From assembly GCA_009760885.1 (NCBI GenBank), contig CM019721.1:16788196-16852195 (forward strand): DNA of 64,000 nucleotides, read 5' to 3'. The notes beneath the pieces were generated by a model, which had not been told where the DNA came from, did not search any database, and worked only from the letters and a program-made list of their open reading frames with translations. Positions 1 to 9,947 of this stretch are shown in pieces (position 1 is the stretch's first letter; each line of letters starts with the position of its first letter). The DNA comes from Achatina immaculata. Its lineage: Eukaryota; Mollusca; Gastropoda; Stylommatophora; Achatinidae. A program made the position numbers and the translations under genes.

Positions 1-250
1 CACCGTATTCCAGAAATTAGATATATCAGTGATGCTGCCCTTCTATCAAACAGCTCAGGACCGCAGCAGTTGATTCTCTCCACTAAAAGACACAGCAAAG
101 CTAAGAACTGCTTTTTAAACACCAACAAAAATGAAGTATTGATATCTAACTGGACCACAAAGAGCTGGAATGTAAACAAATCTGAATAACTAGGTTCAGT
201 CATCACCACCAATGGTGACTGGACAGTGGAAATCAAAACTAGACTAGTAG
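1..250 (+). mobile_element. RTE-like LINE fragment, reverse transcriptase part
   Basis: Degenerate reverse transcriptase remnant cut by the window edge. In frame, PEIRYISDAALLS corresponds to the usual RYADDT catalytic box, with the second aspartates lost. It is followed at about 190-240 by LGSVITTNGDWTVEIKTRL, the 'YLGS...NGD...EIK.RI' signature of RTE-type elements, after one stop codon. Too short to assign to a family. Confidence 0.6.
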
Positions 251-456
251 GTCTCTTTTTCTCATCATTACCAATATATCTTCTGTCATCCACTTTTCTG
301 TTTTTGTTATACTGAAACTGGAATTAAGCATTTTAAAAAAAAATATTTCTCAATTATAAATAATTATTTCAAATAAAAGATTAATATTTGAAAATCATTT
401 CTGTAAATTTTGAGCAAATAGATAGGGAAAACATTAGACATAACACCTTAAAAAGT

Positions 457-1683
457 TTCAAAATCAGTCACTACGGATTATCACAGGTGCCATGAGGTCC
501 ACACCAATAGTAGAAATGCAGAAAATAGTTGGTGTTCAAGCGCTAAAGGAACGTAGAGACACAAAGGTCATGACCATGGGAGAAAAATTCCTTAGCTCTG
601 TAAGCCATCCCCTGAAGGAGAGATTCAATAACTTGGCATTAGGACGGCTTAAAAGAAGCAGCTTCATTCATCAGGCCAAGCGTATGCGTAAGCTGATACC
701 TGACCTTCCAACTGTAGTCACTCCATTATCATCTGTACCAGAGCATACACCATGGAAAGAAGCAGATTATACACAAATAACTATTCAGACTGAAGTGAAA
801 GATGTGCAGAATGGTGAGATGCAGAGCAGTCTTGTAAGATCAATAGCCACACTTAGTGTTCTAGATGACAAATATCCATGTGACACCTGGATACGTGTGT
901 ATACAGATGGATCTGCACATAATGCCATAAAAAATGGTGGGGCAGGAGCATATATTGAATATCCAAACAACACCATTGACAAGATTTCCATACCCACTGG
1001 TAAATACTGCAACAACTTTGATGCAGAAGTTAGGGCAATTATTGCTGCAGTTGAAAAACTATCAGACTCCAGAATTGATACATGTCCTGTAGTAATTCTC
1101 ACAGATGCAAGATCAGTACTGGAGGCTCTTCAGTGCAACAAACTACCAGACCGTAAGGATGCCTTGTCAAAAATTGGCTTACAACATGGAGTCACTTTGC
1201 AGTGGATTCCCTCCCACTGTGGGATACCAGGCAATGAGAAAGCTGACCATCTGGCCAAAGAGGGCACTGAAATGGAGCAACCAGACATACCAGTCACCTA
1301 TAATCAGAAGAAAAGCATGATAAAAACCTACAGGAAGCCACAAACACCACCACATGATGACTATCACATGCTAAACAGAAAGGAACAAGTCACCATCTTC
1401 CGTCTCCGAACAGGACACAGCCGACTCCGAAGTCATATGTATACAAAGTTTAAGGTTGGTACTACTAATCTATGTACATGTGCCCAGGTGCCCCAAACCG
1501 TGGAACATATCCTCCAGAACTGCATCAACTACGAGACACTGAGAAATAATTACTGGCCCAGTGAAACCACTAAAGAAGATAAGCTCTACGGTTCCATACA
1601 TGAGTTACAAAAAACAGTGAAATTTATCCAAGAGACAGGACTGCAGATATAGACAGACAGTGCGAACGAAGAAGAAGAAGGAG
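457..1683 (+). mobile_element. 5'-truncated I-like LINE copy with GAA tail and 12-bp target duplication
   Basis: The insertion is bounded by direct repeats ACCTTAAAAAGT at 445-456 and 1684-1695. It starts inside the end of the reverse transcriptase and carries the RNase H domain. It ends in a short GAA repeat after TGCGAAC. The same 3' end is found on the minus strand at about 31485, so both are copies of one family. It lies 84 nt from the candidate host exon at 1767-1978, antisense to the host gene. Confidence 0.85.
492..1652 (+). CDS. RNase H and C-terminal region of an I-like LINE ORF2 (386 aa)
   Basis: Open frame covering the RNase H domain that degrades the RNA of the RNA-DNA hybrid during target-primed integration. 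Catalytic residues are visible: D139 in YTDGS, E179 in DAEVRA, D205 in ILTDAR, then H242 in PSHCGIPGNEKAD and D252. The C-terminal part has the LRTGHSRLRSHMYTKF segment and a Cys/His cluster (CTCAQVPQTVEHILQNC), typical after RNase H in I and Jockey group LINEs. The frame is open throughout, but reverse transcriptase and endonuclease are missing, so the copy cannot move by itself. The first methionine belongs to the end of the reverse transcriptase and is not a natural start. Confidence 0.85.
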   Translation: MRSTPIVEMQKIVGVQALKERRDTKVMTMGEKFLSSVSHPLKERFNNLALGRLKRSSFIHQAKRMRKLIPDLPTVVTPLSSVPEHTPWKEADYTQITIQTEVKDVQNGEMQSSLVRSIATLSVLDDKYPCDTWIRVYTDGSAHNAIKNGGAGAYIEYPNNTIDKISIPTGKYCNNFDAEVRAIIAAVEKLSDSRIDTCPVVILTDARSVLEALQCNKLPDRKDALSKIGLQHGVTLQWIPSHCGIPGNEKADHLAKEGTEMEQPDIPVTYNQKKSMIKTYRKPQTPPHDDYHMLNRKEQVTIFRLRTGHSRLRSHMYTKFKVGTTNLCTCAQVPQTVEHILQNCINYETLRNNYWPSETTKEDKLYGSIHELQKTVKFIQETGLQI

Positions 1684-1766
1684 ACCTTAAAAAGTCTGCT
1701 GATTTTGTGGTTTAGACTTTTACTTTAAGAACACTCTCTCTGAAGATTACATAATACAAAATATAC

Positions 1767-1978
1767 CTGTATTTATTGTGTCCAACAAGAAAATTTGTTA
1801 TATGATTCTGTCTCCGCAAAACTTTTTTTGCGGATGTGTTCTTGTGTTGTGCAACAAGTTGTTGAATGGATGGAGGGGAACTAGCAGGACTCTCAGTGCA
1901 GGCAGTTACAAGCTTAAGGTTGGCAAAGAATGATTTTGTCATGTAGAAACTAGCTGTGCTTTTGGCTGCCAGGTTTGC
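1767..1978 (-). CDS. Candidate host exon, possible downstream exon of the TRANK1-like gene
   Basis: On the minus strand a good acceptor (TTTCTCAACAG) precedes 212 bases of open frame that end at an AATACAG donor followed by GTATAT. It starts in phase 0, which matches the phase 0 end of the exon at 6852-7142, and ends in phase 2. The predicted peptide starts ANLAAKSTASFYMTKSF and contains QQLVAQHKNTSAKKVLRRQN; this loosely recalls the basic stretch late in TRANK1, but I do not recognise it firmly. No mobile element signature is seen in it. It could also be an exon of another gene or a chance frame. Confidence 0.4.
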
Positions 1979-2650
1979 CTGTTGAGAAAACAATAGTCAT
2001 TATCCATCAGACAAATGACAGAAAGTCAATAGTCACATATCCCTGGATGTCATAACCTAGGGCAACCCATCATCTTATAATTTTGTAATATAGTTTTTAA
2101 GAAAAGTATATAAAGCAAAACATATGAAATCACTGCAGTAAAGCTGTGGAATTGAACAGACTTAAAAAAAAAACCTAAAGGTAGGAACAGCCTTATTCAT
2201 TAATGGAACACACACAATGTTTCACCTTATGCCTTAATCATATAAAAGCAGAAGTAGAGAAAGTCTAAATTTACATATAGGGTATAAATGCATAAGAAAG
2301 GGGAAATTGTGATTTTTTCTCATGTGTTTTTTCTTATTGTCTGACATGACAAGAGTAGTCCAAAAATAAATCTATTCAAGAGGGAAGTAACAAAAGCCAA
2401 CAGCTCACAGCATGAAGTTTCACTACATACAGTAATCACTCCCTCGTCTATGAAGGGACTCATGGCTTGAATGCATTGTCTGAATGGTAAACTCTTCCAT
2501 GATCTGTGGAGTCATATCTTTGATGATGTTACACCTGGTGCATGTAGCAACATTATATGATCTGGCTTTCATTCCTTGAGTTTGTTTTGACAGTTTATTC
2601 TTTTCAACTTTTTACAGTGGTTTATGTAATTTGATTTCTATGTTCCAATG
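1979..2650. other. Intronic stretch, no gene seen
   Basis: AT-rich sequence with no recognised domain on either strand. A minus-strand frame at about 2420-2620 (containing CTRCNIIKDM) lacks a convincing acceptor with a pyrimidine tract, so I do not call it an exon. Confidence 0.4.
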
Positions 2651-2654
2651 ATTA

Positions 2655-2975
2655 AATGGACCTGATCAAAGAGCACCATATCTGTATGAAATTTTATTTA
2701 AAACTTGGAAAGACTTTGTGACAGATGCACAAAAGTTTTTGAAAACAGGCTTTCGAAAAAATGCTTTGAATCAGAGCAGGTGCTCTGAGTGGTTCAGATG
2801 CTTTCAAGAAAGCAGAACTTTCAGTTAAAGATAATGAAAGACAGGTATGTAATCAGCTTCCAAAATTAGCGGAAAAGGTTACTCTGGTTAACAAATTTAA
2901 CCACATCAGTTGGTCAGCCACTACTAGTATTCTTGATGACTGTGGAGTAGTCTTTTCTTCCTGACATATCAGCTG
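2655..2975 (+). pseudogene. Degenerate mariner-like transposase N-terminal fragment
   Basis: Two plus-strand frames joined by frameshifts give ICMKFYLKLGKT, then TDAQKFLKTGF, then NQSRCSEWFRCFQESRTF and VKDNER. This order of segments is the N-terminal helix-turn-helix region of mariner transposases, which bind the terminal inverted repeats ('...IKFC.KLGKT...QSR.FEW..RF.EGR.S.EDNER...'). Stops and frameshifts break it, and no DDD catalytic part or inverted repeats are found nearby. Confidence 0.65.
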
Positions 2976-3198
2976 CTGCATAGAAATAATTTTCTTTATT
3001 TAGTAATAAGGGGATTTCTTGTCACAAATGAAGTTTATGGTTGGGATTTTAATTGAATTTCTGCTGTATGCTTTTATCTTTATACATACATACATTTTTA
3101 AAACCCACATTGGCAAGTTCTTCAAATGCATTATAGTACTGCCAAGTACAGCACTCAGTCTCTTCCAATTCACCCATATATGCACATTTGCACCTGTA

Positions 3199-4262
3199 GG
3201 CATTTGACAAGGTGAAACATAATGAAATTATTAAAATGCTTGAAGACATCAGTATAGACGGCAAAGACCTGAGGATTGTAAAATATCTATACTGGCAGCA
3301 AGAAGCAGCAGTTCGAGTTGAAAATAGAACTGGAAAATATCAACCTATAAAACAAGGGGTGCGACAAGGATGTGTACTATCTCCAGACCTTTTTTCTCTG
3401 TATAGCGAGAATATTCTAAGAACAATCATCACAGAACCAGGCATAAAAATTGGAGGATACAATATTAACAACCTTCGGTATGCTGACGACACAGTACTGA
3501 TAGCTGAGAACCAACAAGACCTGCAAAATTTCTTGGATAAAGTCGCCAAAGAAAGTGAACAGAAAGGCCTTACTTTGAACATCAAAAAGACAGAGACTAT
3601 GGTTATATCTAAGAAACAGAATCCACCAGCATGCAGTATTAAATTAAACGGAATTATTCTAAAGCAGGTGCAGAAATTCAAATACCTTGGAGCAGTAATA
3701 ACTTCAGATGGGAAATGCAGAACAGAAATTAGGAACAGAATAGGCCAAGCAAAGACTGCATTTCAGAGAATGAGAAACATATTGACCAACACATCCTTAT
3801 CAATGAATGTTAGAAAACGAGTCCTAAAATGCTATATTGAACCTATCTTGTTCTATGGAAGTGAATCATGGACAATAGGCAAGTCTGCACAAAAATCATT
3901 GGAAGCAGCAGAAATGTGGTTTATTAGAAGAATGTTGCGAATCCCCTGGACAGCAAAAATAACTAATGAAGAATGTAGGAGAAGAGCTGGAGAGACAAAA
4001 AACCTTGTCAAAAAGATAAGAGAGAGACAATGTACTTTCATAGGACATGCAATGAGAAGAGGGGGCATTGAAAATATTATAACAACAGGAAAAATAGAAG
4101 GAAGAAGATCAAGAGGAAGACCAAGAGAAATGATACTGGACAGTCTGACAGGATGGTGTGAGAGGAGATCACCAAATGAGCTGATGGCCTGCATGAAGGA
4201 TCGTGTACTCTGGAGAAGCATAATAGCCAACGCCAGTCGGCACGGCACATGATGATGATGAT
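3199..4262 (+). mobile_element. RTE-C LINE copy, 5'-truncated, ATGATG tail
   Basis: Starts abruptly inside the reverse transcriptase ([10 protein letters not shown]) and ends in a run of ATGATG just after the stop codon, the short-repeat 3' end typical of RTE-clade elements. The protein resembles the BovB/RTE type more than the other families here. A second broken copy lies at 59050-59860. No clear target duplication was found. Confidence 0.8.
3212..4252 (+). CDS. RTE-type (BovB-like) reverse transcriptase C-terminal part (346 aa)
   Basis: Uninterrupted frame for about two thirds of an RTE-clade reverse transcriptase. Visible are [17 protein letters not shown] at residues 49-65, the catalytic YADDTVL at 90-96, [10 protein letters not shown], and the thumb segment [19 protein letters not shown]. 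The tail carries the FIGHAMRR and [16 protein letters not shown] motifs usual before the 3' end of this clade. The endonuclease domain and palm start are missing. The ATG is an internal methionine. The lack of stops suggests a fairly young copy. Confidence 0.85.
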   Translation: MKHNEIIKMLEDISIDGKDLRIVKYLYWQQEAAVRVENRTGKYQPIKQGVRQGCVLSPDLFSLYSENILRTIITEPGIKIGGYNINNLRYADDTVLIAENQQDLQNFLDKVAKESEQKGLTLNIKKTETMVISKKQNPPACSIKLNGIILKQVQKFKYLGAVITSDGKCRTEIRNRIGQAKTAFQRMRNILTNTSLSMNVRKRVLKCYIEPILFYGSESWTIGKSAQKSLEAAEMWFIRRMLRIPWTAKITNEECRRRAGETKNLVKKIRERQCTFIGHAMRRGGIENIITTGKIEGRRSRGRPREMILDSLTGWCERRSPNELMACMKDRVLWRSIIANASRHGT

Positions 4263-4640
4263 GAGTTTAGAAATCATACATAATTCTAATAAGGCCAAAT
4301 AACATGAATTCTGAATAAAATTTGACTCACTTTATAATTCACATAGTTGCACAAATAATAAAAATATGTGCTGGAGAAAGCACAATCACTTATGTGAATG
4401 CACACAAAGAAGCTGATATTTCAGCCAAATGCTTCCAACTGCAACATCTCTGCTGTGTCATGGAAGGAAGGATACAGTCTCAGAGCTGATGCATTTCTTT
4501 GGAAACACACCTGGTTGCAACATGTGCTTACTGTAATTATCTGATATTTCTGAAAGATTCTGTGATACATAACTGAAATCTGCGTACACATTCTCACATA
4601 CCTCTGATAAAAACAAAATAACCTAAGATTTAGAAATCTT
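4263..4640. other. Intronic stretch between two LINE insertions
   Basis: AT-rich sequence with no domain recognised on either strand. No exon-like segment with paired splice sites was found. Confidence 0.35.
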
Positions 4641-4669
4641 ACATCAACCATGAGTTATTAATAGCAGAC

Positions 4670-5704
4670 ATGAAGATAAAGATAAAAAAGATAGTTATGG
4701 GATCAAGACCACTCCGCTTTGACCTTACAAATATACCAGAACAATACGGTATAGAAGTGAAGAACCGTTTTGAAATCCTGATGGCTGTACAGGAAGAGAT
4801 GACACCAGATGAATTGGCTATGCAGGCCAAAGATATCTTAGTAACAACAGCTAAAGACATGGTTCCAGTAAAGAAAACACAAAAGAATAGATGGATCACA
4901 GCAGGTACACTAGAACTGATAAAACAATGTAGAGAAATGAAGACGCAATGGAGAGTGACAAACAACAACAAAGATAAATATAAAACTTTAACAAAAGAAG
5001 TATGAAGAAACATAAGAAAAGACAAAAAACAATACATACAAGATTGTTGTGAAAGAATAGAAGAACATCAGAGGTGTGAAAGAGATAGTGAAATGTTTAA
5101 AGAAATGAAGACATTGACGAGAAATGTCACACCTAAGCTAAATGTAATTTGTGATGAGATAGGGAATACCCTGACAGAGACAGAGGAAATTCTGGAAAGA
5201 TGGAAGGAATATTGCAAAAGAATGTATGAAACAACAGACTGTGGAAGCAGAAATCAACAGTGTGAATTATTATTGGAGGAGAAAGAACCCGAGCCAACAA
5301 TGGAAGAAGTTTTATGGGCAATAAAGAATCTGAAAAATGGTAAATCACCAGGATGTGATGAGATAAAAGCTGTACTCATTAAGGCAGGAGGAAAGGAATG
5401 TGCAACAATCCATAATGCAACATGTAAAAAGATATGGCATTCAGGTATTTGGCCAAAAGAATGGAAAAGAACTGTATTCATACCACTACCAAAAAAGGGT
5501 AACCTGAAATTATGCACAAACTACAGAACTGTTGCCCTGATTAGTCATGCCAGTAAAATTCTGTTAAAAATCATAATGGGTAGACTTCGAAAGAAAATAG
5601 AAGAAGAAATCAATATGGACCAAGCTGGCTTCAGGCAAGGAAGAGGATCAAGAGATAATTATATTCAATCTAAGATTAATAATAGAGAAATGCAGGGAGT
5701 TTAA
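4670..5704 (+). pseudogene. RTE-A ORF, linker and N-terminal reverse transcriptase (broken)
   Basis: Two frames (4670-5005 and 5093-5704) separated by a TGA where the copy at 53607-55419 has an arginine codon. They cover the linker between endonuclease and reverse transcriptase and the fingers region: NGKSPGCDEI, WPKEWKRTVFIPLPKKGN, YRTVALISHASKILLKI and QAGFRQGRGSRD. Just after RGSRD a one-base change relative to the other copy shifts the frame into the next ORF at 5706. Confidence 0.8.
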
Positions 5705-5705
5705 T

Positions 5706-6812
5706 GTGAATCTATATTTATCCTTTATAGACTACTCAAAGGCATTTGATTGTGTACAACACCAGAAACTTTGGGAAATAATGGAAAAAATGGGATTTCC
5801 AACACATTTGATACAATTAACATCACTGCTGTATTTAGACCAACAAGCAGCAGTAAGAATAAATGGTGAAACAACAACTTGGTTTGACATAAAACAAGGG
5901 GTCCGTCAGGGGTGCATATTGTCACCCTACTTATTTAACTTGTATACTGAAAATATAATGAAGAATGTTAGAGAAGATGTAGACAAAGAATATTACGATG
6001 CCATAACAGTTGGAGGTTATGAAATACCAGAGATTAGATATGCTGATGACACAGTATTGCTGTCCACAACACAAGAAGGAATGGAAAAACTAATTATGTC
6101 AGTCCGCAAGAACAGCGAAGAGCAGAACCTCTATCTTAATGCAAAGAAAACTAAAGTGATGACAACTGACAAAACAAACAAGGCAACTGAAATATGTATC
6201 AATGAGGAAAAACTGGAAGAAGTGGAAAGTTTTGAATATCTTGGATCACTACTAACTAATAATGGAGATAGAATGAGGGAAATTAAAAGGAGGACATCTA
6301 TTGCTCTTCAGAAAGTAAAACAAATAAAGAATCTGTGGAGAGGAGCAGACAGAACCACAAAAATAAGATTTTTAAGGGCATGCATCTTTCCCATCGCAAC
6401 ATATGCCTGTGAGACCTGGACACTTAACAAAACAGCTGAGAAACACATAAATGCCTTTGAATGTAAATGCTATAGAAGAGTTTTCCAAATATCGTGGACA
6501 CAAAAAAGAACAAATATATCTATACTACAAGAGCTTAATATTGAAGAAGGCTGGTTAGTAAAGAGGATTAAAGAGAGAAAACTTAAATATTTTGGACACA
6601 TCAAACGTCATGATAATTTAGAGAAGACTGTATTGGAAGGATACATAATGGGAAAAATAAAAAGAGGAAGACCGAAACGAAGATGGCTGCAAGACATCGT
6701 TGATGATCTGGAAATGGATGCAGCAGCAGCAGGCCATCTTGCTTACAACCGAGAGGCCTACAGGAGTGCTGTTTGGGAGGCAAAGTTCCGCAAAGGACAT
6801 GCAAAGGAATGA
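5706..6812 (+). CDS. RTE-A reverse transcriptase, catalytic and C-terminal part (368 aa)
   Basis: Continuation of the broken ORF upstream. It carries SFIDYSKAFDCVQHQKLW, then [20 protein letters not shown] and the catalytic [10 protein letters not shown], then FEYLGSLLTNNGD, YACETWTLNK, KYFGHIKRHD and KRGRPKRRWLQDIVDDLEM, ending RKGHAKE. This order is standard for RTE-clade polymerases, which copy element RNA at a nicked target. The first ATG is internal; the true protein starts far upstream. Only the upstream stop and one frameshift separate this copy from an open frame. Confidence 0.85.
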   Translation: MNLYLSFIDYSKAFDCVQHQKLWEIMEKMGFPTHLIQLTSLLYLDQQAAVRINGETTTWFDIKQGVRQGCILSPYLFNLYTENIMKNVREDVDKEYYDAITVGGYEIPEIRYADDTVLLSTTQEGMEKLIMSVRKNSEEQNLYLNAKKTKVMTTDKTNKATEICINEEKLEEVESFEYLGSLLTNNGDRMREIKRRTSIALQKVKQIKNLWRGADRTTKIRFLRACIFPIATYACETWTLNKTAEKHINAFECKCYRRVFQISWTQKRTNISILQELNIEEGWLVKRIKERKLKYFGHIKRHDNLEKTVLEGYIMGKIKRGRPKRRWLQDIVDDLEMDAAAAGHLAYNREAYRSAVWEAKFRKGHAKE

Positions 6813-6851
6813 ATGAACATCAACATGATGATAAGAAAAGTTGTGGCTCAC

Positions 6852-7142
6852 CTTAGCTATGAAGAAAATGGTAAGGCAAAAATAAAATTCAGTCCAGAAG
6901 ACCAGATGATCCAAATTTGGCATGAGAGATTGCTGGCCACGCAAACCTAGGACACTGATCATCTTTGTGATGGGAAATAAAGCCTCAAAAGGATCTGGCT
7001 CTGGCTTGATCAGCATGTGAAAGGACTGTATAAATCTTGTGCCTATTGATTCAATCAGAAGGCTGCCCTGTTTATTCTCTGAGAAAAGTGCATACTTCTT
7101 TTTTTTCCAAACCCACTGTCTGTTGTTAGTCATCAGGTCCTT
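6852..7142 (-). CDS. TRANK1-like: TRANK1-like exon, 97 codons (C-terminal region)
   Basis: The acceptor TTCCTTACAG is at the right and the donor AAG followed by GTGAGC at the left, both phase 0. The peptide runs from KDLMTNNRQWVWKKKK to FYFCLTIFFIAK and includes FIQSFHMLIKPEPDPF and LVFWTEFYFCL. From memory of vertebrate TRANK1 this aligns with the segment that starts 'LLENCIDQFY...' in the C-terminal third. Phase matches the preceding exon at 10740-10899. An RTE-A insertion lies 27 nt beyond the donor, and a Helitron 3' end lies about 70 nt upstream of the acceptor. Confidence 0.8.
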
Positions 7143-7209
7143 CTGTAAGGAAAAATTTATCATTTCACAGTAAACCATGAGTCAGTTAATCTTCTGATTA
7201 TGTTATTTA

Positions 7210-8050
7210 CTAGCTGATTACCCAGCATTGCCTGGGTATTTATTTATCCCAATCTTCTATTAGACAGGAAAATGAATGAAGTCTATTATAGTGTAAATTC
7301 GAAGTAATTTTATTTACAGGTACTTAAGTACAGTATAAAAATTATAAAGCAAAGTCTTTTCCAAATTCACTATTATATTAATTTAACTCAAAACTTGATT
7401 ACAAACAACATTTTTAGTTTCACCTCCAGAGCAAGAATAAATAAATTCTTTTGTGAACCCACCCTTGAGCAAGCAACATAAGGCTGTCCGTGGGAGAAAC
7501 ATGATGATCTCAAATCCACTCCACACTACTTAATAGACTGCCCCTGTGACTTGTTGATTGTGATCGAGAATGCAAGTCTCATGGGAAATTGCAATCTCTT
7601 AAAGTTAAAAGTGAGATCCATCAGAATGAGTGATATCCGTGGGATAAAAATTGTTTCACCCCCTTCCTTTCCTGTTAAGATAGTTGCTTCAGTTACATTG
7701 CCCAGCATCTTCTTTACTCACAGCCTTGTGCCGTTGCAAAATTTTGATGGGTCGAGGTTCCATAGTAAAATAATTGGAGATCCCACTTTAAGTAAAAGAT
7801 GATGTGGTGGCAATCCAGCCAAATCACATGAGTTTAGTAACTCTGGTGGGAAATTGATGGCCTCATCAGCATATACTATAGTATCGATAGACTTGTATTC
7901 AGTGACTACACCTGGTTATATATATGGCAAGTATTTGATTGTTTAATTCATGGATATCGTCATTTTTAGCAGCAAGAATGGCCCTCTCTCGCAACTAGTT
8001 CAAACTGTGATGGTTTTGGAAATCAGCGGACAGACTGCATCTATTAGCTC
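7210..8050 (-). mobile_element. Helitron fragment: helicase C-terminus and intact 3' terminus
   Basis: Minus-strand frames with stops encode the end of a Helitron PIF1-like helicase: YADEAINFPPELLNS, GLPPHHLLLKVGSPIILL, FCNGTRL, NVTEATILTGKEGGETIFIPR, FKRLQFPMRLAFSITINKSQGQS and CFSHGQPYVACSRVGS. These cover the last helicase motifs. The left end has a hairpin (ACCCAG and CTGGGT around a 6-nt loop, 7220-7237) followed after a short spacer by CTAG at 7210-7213, the classical Helitron 3' terminus. The 5' end and Rep domain are missing. Confidence 0.85.
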
Positions 8051-8469
8051 TGCACATGTCCTTTCTTCTAAAGGCAGTGAATTTTATTAGTGATTTTTTA
8101 ATCCAGTGCATGAAGTGCAGCCTGAGATGTTGTTCTTCAGTTCTTTGTTCCAGCAGAAGCAACAGCACTACTAAAATCTCTAAAATTTCTCACAAAAAAA
8201 AAAAAACAAAACAAAGACAGTCTTCTTCACAGTCCATAAATCACTCTTGGAAGCACTAAAAGGCATAAAAAAGAGAAATTCCTACAGAAAATCAGCCTCT
8301 CAGCATTATCAAAGGTGACCCTATAGTGGATATCCTCCAATTGCAGTATAGCTAGGAATGAGAGTGTGGACACTCTTCAAAAACAGAAGTAAAATGGAAC
8401 AATGCAGTAATCAAGTCACTTACAAAGACGCTAAGACCAAAACATAAAAGACCAATACAGACAGCAGTG
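8051..8469. other. Intronic stretch, no gene seen
   Basis: Mixed sequence with an A-rich run near 8195. It may contain the decayed upstream part of the I-like fragment that follows, but no domain is readable. Confidence 0.3.
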
Positions 8470-8832
8470 GGCAAAGAAGCTGAATATAGACAATGCTCCT
8501 GATCCCAATCCAATCTATCAGCTACAGAGACACCAATAGATCATCCTGTTCTGATTAAGAACATGGCACTGTAGACTGCTGAGCCACCTTCAATGACACA
8601 AGATTTCTCACATGTACACATGTCCCAGTCAGGACAGCACAAACCCAAGAGAATGTGCTCTAAGAGTGCTCAACATTCACTGATCTATGACCCAACCACA
8701 GAGGATATATCTGAGGCAGAAACTGTGGGGCTGCCATGAGGACCTAGAGAGAACTGTGGTCCTCATCCTGGTGACCCATGTTTCAATTTAGCGTAACCCG
8801 GCACTTGAACACAGAAGAAGAAGAATAATTCT
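8470..8832 (+). mobile_element. Degenerate I-like LINE 3' end with GAA tail
   Basis: Broken plus-strand frames recall the post-RNase H region of I-like elements: the spacing of a Cys cluster, then ECSTFTDL, then GCHEDLERTVVLILVTHVSI before the stop. The piece ends in AACACAGAAGAAGAAGAA. This family differs from the copy at 457-1683. About 165 bp of it (8508-8672) recurs at 9411-9580. Confidence 0.5.
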
Positions 8833-9410
8833 TTGTTTCTTCGATAATTTTTTCTTATTTGGGCCATCCTCTTTTTCACTGCATTTCTCATTTTGATGTT
8901 TAATATTTAATCAAACACCATTATCATTTTTTAAAATTACTGATAGGCACATTCTTTGGCATTGTCCTTATTGTAATATAACTAAGTGAACATATTGGCC
9001 TTGGACAAAAATCTTTGTGTTTTGCACTCATAAACCTTATATAGGATCTGTGGGGAAGCTGCAATTCATCTATGAATTAACTGTACATGCTCTGAGAATA
9101 TAAGAAGAATATTAAGTCAGTGATATAAAGTCAGGCACAACTCCACCTACTGTGTTAGAAACTTACTACACAATCTTACTATACACCTCAGAACACAAGA
9201 TGAAGAAATAAAAAATATAGTAGAGAAACATGCACTGTAAACTCATTCAGATCATTCTGAGCATTATTAAAGCACAACTGAATAAGTAAAGAAGTATGCT
9301 ACATGCATTCACATGATGGTTTTGAAATAAGTGTGCAATGTGCACACACATGACCAATTTTTAAAAAGTATGCAATGTGCATACTAAGGCTATACTGAAT
9401 ACAAGACTGT

Positions 9411-9580
9411 ATCCAATCCAGTCTATCAGCTACAGAGACACCAATAGATCATCCTGTTCTGATTAAGAACATGGCACTGTAGACTGCTGAGCCACCTTCA
9501 CTGACACAAGATTTCTCACATGTACACATGTCCTTGTCAGGACAGAGCACAAACCCCAGAGAATGTGCTCCAAGAGTGAA
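9411..9580 (+). repeat. Direct repeat of the 8508-8672 segment
   Basis: Nearly identical to 8508-8672 in the same orientation, starting at TCCAATCCA and running past CTCACATGTACACATGTCC. It is a duplicate of part of the degenerate I-like fragment without the GAA-tailed end. Confidence 0.85.
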
Positions 9581-9947
9581 TATGAATATTAAAAAAACAC
9601 ACTGATGGAAAAAAAAATATTCCCTAAATTTATACATGTATATAAAATTATTACTATATGTCTATAGAGAAATTTAACACAGATATTAATTTTTTTTTCT
9701 AAACTTTTAGATTTTCCATTAGACAATTTTATTGTGGCCAAAGACTCAGTATTCAAGTTCAGTGAGACAGTGGTCAGCAATTCACAGCTTGAGTGAAAGC
9801 TAACCAAGACTTTCTTCTAACTCCAAGATGTTTTTGCTGTCTTTATTATGAGAGTCCTCTGTCTGTCTGCACTGTTCATTTAACCACACTTCTTTTGCTT
9901 CTTTGCATTTGCGTCTTATTTCTTTATTTATCTTGATATATATATAT

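Larger units (their letters stand above)
4649..6816 (+). mobile_element. RTE-A LINE copy, 2.17 kb, with 8-bp target duplication ACATCAAC
   Basis: Direct repeats ACATCAAC at 4641-4648 and 6817-6824 bound the insertion. The element starts at DHELLIADM, the last motif of the endonuclease, so it is 5'-truncated. It ends with GAATGAATGA right after the stop codon. Its 3' target duplication ends 27 nt from the GT of the host splice donor at 6851 (minus strand). It is antisense to the host gene. A nearly identical copy lies at 53607-55419. Confidence 0.9.

Noticed and set aside
2400..2625. Minus-strand frame with CTRCNIIKDM as a host exon with stop codon
   Set aside because: No acceptor with a pyrimidine tract, no family resemblance that I know, and wrong phase relation to neighbours.
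3040..3200. Minus-strand segment with CKCAYMGELEETECC as a possible host exon
   Set aside because: Phase 0, required by the exon at 6852-7142, gives a stop; other phases would need another unseen exon, and the LINE junction lies right at its acceptor.
5133..5517. Antisense frames over RTE-A
   Set aside because: Mirror frames of the reverse transcriptase coding strand; they recur wherever RTE-A is present and have no domain.
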